Assembly: GCA_964023275.1 (NCBI GenBank) | Contig: OZ029925.1 | Span: 6,670,913 to 6,734,912, forward strand | Length of the DNA stretch: 64,000 bases | Direction: 5' to 3' | DNA from: Norana najaformis | Lineage: Eukaryota > Annelida > Clitellata > Crassiclitellata > Hormogastridae | Shown here: positions 46,265 to 57,100 of the stretch, piece by piece | Layout: each line of letters opens with the position of its first letter | Numbering within the stretch: position 1 is the first letter of the stretch | Made by a program: the position numbers and the translations under genes | The notes under the pieces: generated by a model | Database searches by the model: none | What the model saw: only the letters and a program-made list of their open reading frames with translations | What the model was told of the DNA's origin: nothing

Positions 46265-47056
46265 TTGAATCAGACACTTGTAAGAAAGTCTTTAAACTGC
46301 ACTAGAGTAAGCAGAAAGCCCACAATGATTACATATATTTGGGCGATTTTTAAGAACGTATATTTTAGTCATTATATAGACAAAACCCAGATAAATCGCC
46401 TTCAAGTAATCCAGAATGCTCTCGCTCGTGCTGTCACCAAATCTCCCAAATATCATCACATCACTCCTGTTCTCAAATCACTTCACTTGCTTAAATACCT
46501 GAACGAATAGAGCACAAAGTCCTATCACTTACCTATAACACACTTCAATCTTCCCAATCCTCCTATCTTCGCAAGTTATTTACAGGCCAACAACTCCGTT
46601 CAACCCGCTCCTCTACTGCCCTAACACTTTTCCGCCCTCCCGTCACCTCATCCTTAAAATTTGGAAATCACTCCATAGCCATAGCTGTCCACCCATCTGG
46701 AATAAACTCCCGCCAGAATTACGACAATTCTCTGATCCATCTTACGAACTCACCATCACTTCACCCCTTGCAATCTGTCCACAGATCTTCCACTCAAAAT
46801 TGAAAACACTCCTGTTTCGCAGATCCTATCCTGATTCCTCTTCTTCCCCTTATCTATCTTGCAGATCCGAATCCAAACACCACCCATCTTAGCCGTCTGA
46901 CTGCCTGCCTGCCTGACTCTTGGATCTTGACCTGGAACCGTTCACACCGTGTCTATTGAGTTTGTTTTGATTGAGCGCCTATGAATAAGCTGGTTCCCGT
47001 GACTTAGCTTTCGATGGGCGCTTTAGAAATCTCGAGATTACGATTACGATTACGAA
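46265..47056 (+). mobile_element. LINE (CR1/L2-like) 3' end, best copy in the window
   Basis: The frame at 46370 reads DKTQINRLQVIQNALARAVT KSPKYHHITPVLKSLH LLKY, then in shifted frames ... NKLPPELRQ..., LxIENTPVSQILS, the usual C-terminal end of a CR1/L2-type ORF2. The 3' UTR follows (CTGCCTGACTCTTGGATCTT, TTTTGATTGAGCGCC), ending in CTCGAGATTACGATTACGAT, a simple-repeat tail. Several frameshifts make it inactive, and it is 5'-truncated. It is the reference for family A. Confidence 0.88.
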
Positions 47057-48435
47057 TCATTTTATGTGAAAATTGTTTTTTGGTTAATTAAAAGCAGAGG
47101 ACTGCCTAAAGACGGCGCTGCGTTGATCGTTCTTTTTGACGACCTCTGCTTGTTATTAATCCTTGTCGCTAAATCTAATTCGTGCGATGATTAAGATGCA
47201 AAATGTCGCAAAATGTCATCAAAAAGCAGGCACTACACGGATTATAGAAGACAGTTAAATAGATAATTTACTTGCCTAATTAGCTGCTGCAAATCATGGA
47301 CCCGAATGATTCTTGAATTGTTTTCCCTGTTAAAACGTACGTCGATTAATTTGTTTAGCGTAATTACACCCACCGTTTTGATTCCCTTTCCTATCCAGAG
47401 ACCACCAACCAAACCAGCGGTGGGCATTCTGTCCATCTGGGCATCGAGACACGCCAGTTGTTTCCTGGACGCAAAGATATGTCGTAATCGCGCACAGTTT
47501 TAGCATTGGCGTCTAATTCGCGCTTCATTGGTTCTCGTCACTGAGGTAGGCCGTATTTGTGATTGCTGTTTGAAGTTAATCGAAATTATAGATTTGCGTT
47601 ACATGTCAACGCAGTGATTACGAGTGTACAGCATCTTTGACAGCCCCGTTAACTGATTCCACAGCAGGCCACGAGTGGCATGAAGCGGGCCAATTTAGGG
47701 CAGGTAAGCGCGACTGTACCGTTGTGCAAAGAATTTTTTTTTAAAATTAAGAATAAAATAAAAAATAAAGAAATAAAAACATGTTGTACTGTTGCTTGAT
47801 TGCTAATTATATGTATGCAATGAAAGCTCAGAAGAGACTGGCTCTTGCTTGCACAGCAATAACTTAATGATAATTTTTTCATTTTGGGCTTTGGGATTGT
47901 TCCATGCAACTAGTAACAAGAACTCACCAAATGGGTGTAGAATTAGAGTGCTACACCCGAGACAAAACTAATACTGAAAGTAAGTAAGTATACAAGAAGG
48001 TATTCTTTTTTTCATGTTGCTTTCTTGTATGAGTCTGTGTGTTATTTAATAATGCGTATTTACGTAATAACGTACATGTATTGTAATTATTTCGTGTATC
48101 CTTACTTTGGTATTAGTATTGCTCACAGGTGCAATCGTAATCGGTGCTTACATTTCTACGCCAGTCTTGTTACTAGTTCGATGGAAACCATCCAGGAGCA
48201 CAAAACGAAAAATTGCCAACTTGACCTTTAATGAATAACGGAAGTGAGCAATGACTGAGTGGAAATGTGGATTGGTTGGTAGCAAAGGTTGAGTAAAAAT
48301 GTCAGCAACGTCACAGCCACAGACAGTTAGTTATCTAGAGATTTTTGCAACAAAAATGCATATTATGATTAATTACTGTGTTAGAGTGCAATATTTATGT
48401 ATGCTGTCTGCTCTGCTTGAATTTTAGAAGCAGAA

Positions 48436-51078
48436 ATGGCAAATATTGAGAAGCTGATAAAGGCATTTGAATCTCTGAAGGTTCTCCAGCCAGATCTACA
48501 CAACAGCGAAGACTTGGCTGCCTCCAAGTATGAGATTATGAGATTATAATAATTTGTGTGAATTTCTCAGAGCGCCGGAGACTTTACCAGACATTGCTTC
48601 AGCCGTTGATGTGCATAATTTTAAGAGGAGCAAACATAATTGGTTCATACTATCAGCTCAGCTGGAATGATCTTTCTCAGTCGCTGTGTCCTGTTCGCTG
48701 GTCCTCTACGTGCGGCTTCTGACCGCAGATCGCACTGCGGTTGCCTTGTGAAGTTGAACTGCAGATACAGTTGCAAGTCCTGTTCAGTTTCGTAAAATGA
48801 TTCAGTCCGGTTAGACTGATTGGCTGGCCAAGGCAGTTTTGGGAAATGTCGCTGAGTTGTGATCTACAGTTGTTCAAATGAACTGTAGGAGCTTTAGACT
48901 TTGACCAACCACTTGGGATTGTGTTGCAAGTGATAAAAATGAAGATGCCTTTTTGTAGCCAGGGATATTTAAATGATCCAGCCTCCCACCGATGACGTCA
49001 GCCCATTCATTATGTACCCAGTTCTACTCGTAGTCGTAATCATAATCAAAAATTTGTAAAGTGCTGCTTCAAGGTAGGTAGCCTCATCAGAGGCGCTCCC
49101 GGCCCATCGTCCCAGAACTGGGGAGTAATACGGTCTTCAGGCGCTTACAGAAGAGGGAGGGGGAGAGGGAGAGAAGCTCCCATCGAAGGTCAGCAGGTAA
49201 GTCTTAGTCTTGACCCTACATCAGTCCCACTCATTTAGCCCCGATACTCGATTACCCAATACTCTAGTTTGCTTTTTTGGCTTGAAGACCCTTACAACAG
49301 TAGAAAGGTTGAACATTTTTTGGTTTTGTTCATTGAATGACCTTCAGTTGGCAACTAAACTTTCACAATTCAAACTTTGATTTCAATGTTAACATAACAT
49401 TTGTTTACTTTCCTGGTTAAATAGAGGCAAGAAAGAAGTGGTTATCAGCAAGAAAGACAAAATCAGCAATTGTGGCATCATTACAGATTGCATCTGTTCT
49501 TCTACTCTCAGGTAAATCTTGCCAGTGCTTTCCGTTTGGCACCTCAAAGTCATATCTGCCTTGTTCGACTTAAATATTGTCCTGTCTTTCTCTGGCAAGG
49601 CTTTTACTTTAGTTTCCCGAATCTCTTCTTTTTTGTCTAGTATTAAGTTGCCGTCTAGGTGGCAATGTATGATTTATTATGTGACTGATTTCTCTGTAGG
49701 AATGCTCCAGATTTTCCTAAGTTTTTGGGTGTGGCCATTGAGACGTTTTTGGTGCTTTGCGACGATGCTGAGTCAGACGTGCGTATTTTTGCTGATGAAT
49801 GTCTCAACAGGACCATCAAGGTAACTGGCTTTGCCTTAGCCTCCTTGACATAACCGTAACCCTAGCTATTAGGTTTTAATCAGTCAAGGTAAGTGGCTTT
49901 GCCATAACCCTAGGTATCATGGTTTAGTCCATAAAGCTTTGCTTTAGTGTAATTGACATAGCCATAACCCTAGCTATATGGTTTTAGTCCATCAAGGTAA
50001 CTGGCTTTGCCTTAGCCGTAACCGTAGATATCTTGTTTTAGTCCATCACAGAATTGGCTTTGCCTTAGTCTGACTTAGTCTTAACTGTAGACATCATGTT
50101 TTAGTTCATCGTAGTAACTGACTTTGCTTTAGTCTAGCTGAAATAGCCACTGATCTCTGCTTTGACAAGAAGTCTAGTCTGTCATAGGTTTACAAGAGAT
50201 GTTGGCCAGTGTGTAGATGGATGGTTAGCAGTGGAGCTGATTTTTGTATGTCGTTTCTATTGCTTAGACACTGATGGAGTCCAATTTGGGTCGTTTACAA
50301 GTGGAACTTTACAAAGAAGTAAAGAAGAATGGATCGTCTCGTAGTTTGCGTGCTGCTCTCTGGAGATTTGCTGACTTGTGTCATCTAATTAGGCCCCAGA
50401 AATGCAGGTAAGGATTTCTGTCTGTTGGTCTTATGGATGCTTTTACAGCAACAATCTTACATTTGTCATCTTAGGGGTAGGATAAGGGGGAGTATTTGGA
50501 GGAGAAGGAGTAGGAGGAGACAAGTGGAGTGAAAGGATCTGTGTGGCTGGTGGCTGACTCCTCTGGGGAGGGATTAATTCCAGCTAGAAGGAGAGAGGAA
50601 AAGAGAGAGAGAGTAGGAGGCTTGATTCTCCTTCGGGTGATCTTACTATGAGTAACACTGTCTTCTGCAGGGTCTGTCAGTGTATGAGGAGATTGGTTGC
50701 AGAGGCTGCTGCCTGATGGTGATAATGATTTTTTTCCGGTGCAGGCCATATGTGGTGAACCTGCTGCCGTGTTTAAGTCGGATTTGCAGACGGACTGAAG
50801 AATCTGTTCAGGAGACTTTGTCAACCGCTATGCACAAGATCTGTCCAGTTCTTATTGGATTCACGACAGACATTGAAGCCAAAGCAAGTTCTTTCTTGTC
50901 TTCTCAGCCACCTTCACAACCTCCACTACCTTCTTCAGCATTCATCATCATCATCGTCATCACATTGTCATCATCATCATCATCTATTATCATCATCATC
51001 ACCATCGTCATCATCATCATCATCATCATCATCACATTATCATCCATCATCATCATTATCATCATTGCCATCATCATT

Positions 51079-51110
<32 letters not shown>

Positions 51111-54100
51111 GCTCAACTAATTTCACTTGTGCTTTTTGTGCAGATGCTACTGAAGTCATTTCTTCCAAATATTCGGTCGTCTTCAGTGACGATGAGGCGA
51201 ACAGCCGCTGTGTCCCTCACTCTGATATGTCAGCATTCACGCAAACCAGCAACATTTTCTGTCTGGCTACTGAATGTTCTTCTAGGTGAGAAAAAGGACA
51301 CTTCTTCTGACTGCTTGTCTTTTTCTGCTCTGCCTGCCTGAGTTTGTTCAAGCAATTTCAATCATTTGCAAGAATAACTGATCATTTCTGTTGCTTTCAA
51401 GACATATTTAGTACCACTTGCTGGACCACTTGGCTAACCACTTGAGGACCTTCTGTAAGACCGGACCATTTGCTGTACCACTTGGCTAACCACTTGAGGA
51501 CCATCTGTAAGACAGGACCATTTGCTGTACCACTTGGCTAACCACTTGAGGACCTTCTGTAAGACAGGACCATTTGCTGTACCACTTGGCTAACCACTTG
51601 AGGACCTTCTGTAAGACAGGACCACCATTTGGTGTTTTAATTGTTGCGACATATCTTTGGTTGGTGTTCGTTAGCAGTTGCTGTTGTTTCCTTGATAGAT
51701 AGCGTCGTTCCGTTGGAGGAAGTGACGGATGTTAACACAATCCTAGGGATGCTGTTGGCGTTGAGGCATCTGTTGTCTCATCTCATGGCCAAATGGCAGT
51801 CACATGACTCTGGCCAGCAGATGAAGGGCAGCTTCGGAGCCAAGTTCTCCGAGTCAGATGCTAAACTTGACGTTCGTCAGTTAATCAAGGTAGCGAAATT
51901 TCCAGTAGAGAGCCAAACCTTAAAACCTTACATCATGAAGAATCATTTATCGTTATCACCTAATGTAATCTGTGTAGGTAAAGAAAACTTTTGTGCCTGA
52001 ACTACTCTTAGTCAGATTTTAAGCTGTTCTGTGAATTCAGGAAGTACTGAGCTAATTTCCTCGATTGCCATTTATCTGTAAGAAAAACCGTATAGATGTA
52101 TCTGTTTTCTTTTTGTTTGTTTTTGCGTTTAAACTAACTGAAGAGCGCACGCAGAAGAAGCATTTTAGATGAATGTGTTCTCATTTGAAGCACTGATTGA
52201 TGTCTGTGCTAATGCACAATGAAAACGGTGCTTTAGCAGACATTCTGGTTAGATGTGAAAACAATCCTTAATTTGTCTGTTTGTGTTCCAGTCAGGCGTT
52301 CCTGTCCGCTTTGGTGGTGGGTTTTCTTTACACGCTTTTCTTTATTAATTCCTGTTTATGGGATTCTTCAGTTTTATGCTCTGTCTGTCTATTGCTTCTT
52401 CTATGTGCGCTTGTCTGTCATTCTGGCCGTTCGTCTGTTGCTGTGTCATCTATCAAGCGTTGTTAACATCTCTCAGGTGTTGTCTGTTTTGTTGTTGGCT
52501 GATTGCAACAGGTTCTCGAGTTACTCTTGTTCTACACGGGTCATGCGGATCACAACGTCGTGACGGCTGCACTTGAGGCTCTGCAACAGCTGCTGAAAAA
52601 CGCCCCTCACCACCTGCTCCAGGTCTTGGTCACTTGCGGAGGCATCGCTAAGGTCAACATCCAGGAGAAACCAGAACCAGCTCAGCGATCCGATGGTATG
52701 ATTTCCAAGTGTCCAGTAGGGGCAGGATTTCGACATTAGCAAATTGAACTGACACTGAAATGATTGTGGGTGCAAAATGTCAGAGAAATTGTGAGCAATT
52801 TGGTTTACGTCTTTGAGAAATTATGCCATCTGTCTTATGCTTGTTCTTGCTTGGCTGTAATCACAGTTTATTGCATTGGAGCATCTCTTGCTATAAACTG
52901 AGTAATGAATGACTAAGAAGGTCCTCGTTATTAATTGAGTTGATGATGTTTTCAGGGCACTCAAGACTTCCATCAGTTGGAGAGGAAGCCTGTGGTCTGG
53001 ATGATGAGGTGGAGCCGACTTCAGAGTCAGTCAGTACGTCAGAGTCTGAAGATGCACTGCAAATTTTGAGCGAAGGCGACCAACTGCCTGCTGAGGAGGC
53101 GGAAGAAGCTTTTGACTTGCCGGCAGATGACGGGAGTGGCACAAAGGCTGAGCAGGTTGACTCGGACTCTTCTGTGATGCGAGCTTTGACAACAGACGCC
53201 GAGTATTCCGGAGTCGCCATTTCCAACGTCAGAGACGGAGCCATGTCACAGAGCAGCAGCAATGACACCTTGTCGTCTGTGGCTCAACTGCCAAGTCCTG
53301 ATCACAGCCAGGCCAGCCTTCTGCCTGCCTCCGACCAACATGCCTACTCGCGACCCGATGACCTGCACCCAACCATTGTAGCAGTAGCATCTTCGGCCAG
53401 TCTTCCGATTGCCACCATGGATACAACGGCTGAAGGCATTGCAGCCGATGGCGCCTCAAACGGTTCATGGCTGGTTCGCGAGGGCGATTTTGGTGACCTC
53501 AACGACAGCTCAGAAGTGCCGCTTGTCTATCTGGTCCGTTTGCTTTGCAAGCAGTTCTTGTTGACAGGGTACCAGTATGGGTTGGTGTCTGATCGAAGGG
53601 TGCGTGTGAGCGTCAAGGCCTTGGCTCTGAGCTGTGTCAGTTACATCTTGGAGCTCTGTCCAAAGGCATTCCTGGCCAAGTTACACAAATCGAGCCCAGA
53701 GTCAGGTAAGTTCAGCCGACCTTGCTAAATTGTTTCAAAACCATTATTGGTACAATTTGTCACTGGACGCTCATGGTAAGGTGTCTTTTAAGTCACTTGT
53801 GTTCAATACTATAGCTGCAGAAGGTGAAGGCAGCTGTGCTAGTCTTAAGTTGCAGTCTGAAAGAAGCAGTTGTCTGAATGAAGTTCTCTCATGGACAACC
53901 ACCAAATGTTATGGTTCATGTGATGCTGTTGGATTTGTTGTGGTTAAGTCGCTGAATTGGATTCAGCGTTAGTTGGTGGAGGTATCTGATGGTTGAGACG
54001 ATGTGATGGTAGTGGGTGTGATGATAACGACGATGTTCGTGATGATGGTGATGATAATGTGACTCATGTACAACACTCCCCACTGAACAGCAGCCCTTTG

Positions 54101-57100
54101 GGGGTAAATGGTGGTGATTGCCATGGTGATGAATTTGTTGTTGGATCTTGTGGTCTGTTAGGAGAACTGCAGGAAGTGAGGGACGTCTTGAGGTACGTGA
54201 GTCACTCAGATCCGCAGTTGAAGGGCAACACTGCCATCGTGATTGGTCACTTGCTGCGTGCTGTACTGACAGAAGGCAGAGGATCGTTTGACAAATGGGT
54301 TCAGTCGTCTGGACACGGAAAAGGTCGGTGACACTTAGCGCCGTTTGAAAAATTAATTCTATTAATATGTTAATATCAGTCGGTTATACCAATCAATTAT
54401 GCTAATACCAATCAATACTAGTCTGAGTATCAGATCTATTCAAGGAAGAGAATTGAGTGAGACAGCACCATTCACTGTACTTGTTATGCTGTGCCATGCA
54501 AAAGATGAATATTCAAGTGATGCTGTTTGATTTGGCTCTGTTATATGTTGAAATCTCTTAAGAGGAAGCATTTTTTGATTGATTGATTGAAAATTGTTTT
54601 TGTCTAAGTTTGATTTCTTTGTTGGTGCTTCTTAGACAGCTGCGTTCTGAGTGACCTCGTGACTCCTCTGATTTCCATTCTGGAGGATGAGAATTCCGTG
54701 GCCGCCAGATGTGCACTTACCTCTTTTCAGCTGTGTCTTCCGTCGTTGCTTAACAGTAACCATAGTGATGTTGGCCTCAGCATCATTTTGACACTGCTGC
54801 AGCTCAAAGACAACACCTATTGGCTCGTTAAGGCAGGTATTCTGTATGCTTTTGTAGATTAATTTGTTTTCAGTTTTGCAGTTTGCATCTCGTGTTTTCT
54901 TTTGAACAGGTGTGACGGGAGTGGGCTATGAAGAAGGAAAATGTCCGGAATTTGCTTGTGTAATGTTTTCTTGACTAATGACTGTTAATAGCTTTTAATA
55001 TTGCTGTTTGGAGCAGTGGATTAAGACACACATGGCTGTTTCTAGGTTGCTTAGGAATATTAGATATTTATGTCTTAATCTGTCTGTTTTACTGTGAATA
55101 AACCCAGGATTTTGATTTATTTGCCTATTCTGTCCTTCTGGCAAGGTTGAGTTGCTTGAGTTGTTGTCTCTGATCGATTACAAGACTGTTTTCTACCTGG
55201 AATCCAGCTGTACTCCTCTGAAGAAAGACACGCACCATCCATACCTCAGGGTGAGAATTCATAACGTACCATCCATACCTCAGGATGAGAATTCATAACG
55301 TACCATACATACCTCAGGATGAGAATTCATAACATACCATACATACCTCAGGGTGAGAATTCATAACATCCCGTCCATACCATAGGAGGAGAAATCAAAA
55401 CATACCCTCCCTATCTCAGGGTGAGAATTCATAACAAACCATCCTGCGGCAACTGTTTGTATATAATGGAGAGAATGTGATTATTTCTGCTTTTAGCAAA
55501 TGTGCTAACCCACATAATTGCCAATTTCTTTGGGACTGTTGACTGTGGTTGGATAAATTTGCTTTCGCTTTTCGATTTGACACCATTAACCATGGCATTC
55601 TCTTAATCACTGAGAGATCCATTATTTGGTGGGTAAAACTTGGTAACTTGGTACAGTTGTATTTCTACTTGCAAGAGAGGCTCAGCTGCATTGGTCGCCC
55701 ATGTGAAGATGCATTCTAGGTGATCGTAGTTTGAGTTGTTAGGTTGGGAGCATCTCTGAGGAGTTTTCTAGCAGAGGAGCTATATAAATGCGATTATGAC
55801 TATGGGGTTGATATTCCATCAATCGATGTCTTATGCATGCTAAGTGATGCTGAGAAGGTATCCCTCGAGAATTGCGACTTGAGCTCCTTTCTCTCCCCCT
55901 CTCAGTGTTCCGCAGGCGCCTGAAGACTGTACTGTTTAACAGTGATTTTACCTTTTCGGGTTGGAAGCACCTCTGTTGAGTTTATCCTCTAAGAGGCGAT
56001 TTATAAATCTCAAATTACAATTACAATCTGTTTCATACTGGTTACCAAACTAGCAAAATGAAGTTTTGATTTTAGAATTTGGAAATACAAGATCATGTTC
56101 TGACAGACGTCGTTTTGGTGCTTCTGGGCGACGAAGATTTTAGAGTCCGTCACGCTGCAGCCGTCGCTCTTTGCGGGTGAAGTTCGATCATCTGTTTCAT
56201 GTCTCCTACTTTTCTATTCATTGCTTAACGATTGGTTCGTTTGAATTTGCAACCTGATTAACTTATTACTTTCCATGTGTCATAAGGTAAGGACAAGTGA
56301 CTCTGCTTGTTATTACTTTCCATGTGTAGTAAGGTAAGGACAAGTGACTCTGCTTGTTATTACTTTCCATGTGTAGTAAGGTAAGGACAAGTGACTCTGC
56401 TTGTTATTACTTTCCATGTGTAGTAAGGTAAGGACAGGTGACTTCTCGTTATTACTTTCCATGTGTAGTAAGGTAAGGACAGGTGACTGCTTGTTATTAC
56501 TTTCCATGTGTAGTAAGGTAAGGACAGGTGACTTCTCGTTATTACTTTCCATGTGTAGTAAGGTAAGGACAGGTGACTGTTCGTTATTACTTTCCATGTG
56601 TAGTAAGGTAAGGACAGGTGACTCTGCTTGTTATTACTTTCCATTTGTAGTAAGGTAAGGACTTGTTTATTTTACACCTGCCTCAGGACGATCTAGTGCC
56701 AGGCAAAATGATTGTTGATGTGATGTTTTCTGTTGTTGTTTGCAGAATGATTCCAAAGTTGTTCTTTGGAATAGACAATTCTCTGCAGGATCCAGTAGCA
56801 GCAAAAGCCAAGGACTGCACAATGGTCCTGCTCAACACAGTCATGGACGACTGGGCGGCTAAGACAACGGCCATGTCACACGGATCGACCGTCAAACCAT
56901 TTGACCAACTTCAGACTAATCTAGTGACGGATTCGACGATCGAGTCTGCTCTGTCTCGCGTTGTGACCATGGTTGTTAGGCACCTCATTCAGTCCATCTG
57001 TCGTCAGGTCACTGTAAGTGTTGTCGTTCGTTTCCTCCTTTTCACTTGAAACATTGTTATATACTGACGGCCAGAAGGAATTCTAAGATACTGAGATGAA

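Larger units (their letters stand above)
44613..48435. other. Intergenic stretch between CREBRF and HTT
   Basis: It contains a candidate AATAAA at 45792-45797 and LINE copies at 46095-46195 and 46265-47056. 47640-47705 ends GGGCAG followed by GTAAGC and could be a 5' UTR exon of HTT, since the HTT start exon is preceded by an acceptor (ATTTTAG, 48421-48427); this is a guess. Nothing else is supported. Confidence 0.5.

Noticed and set aside
47242..47436. 64-codon minus-strand frame between CREBRF and HTT
   Set aside because: No homology, no splice context; length expected by chance.
50855..51289. Histidine/serine-rich 144-codon frame
   Set aside because: (ATC)n translated out of the HTT frame; the true HTT exons on both sides use another phase.
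51421..51630. Regularly spaced repeats that might suggest a CRISPR array
   Set aside because: Head-to-tail 52-bp units without unique spacers, inside an animal gene intron.
55251..55445. Exon 12 of HTT extended through later donor copies
   Set aside because: The extension meets an in-frame TAA, and the next exon joins in phase only from the first donor.
56313..56644. Repetitive 94-codon minus-strand frames resembling a repeat protein
   Set aside because: They follow exactly the 44-47-bp intronic minisatellite of HTT; regularity comes from the DNA repeat.
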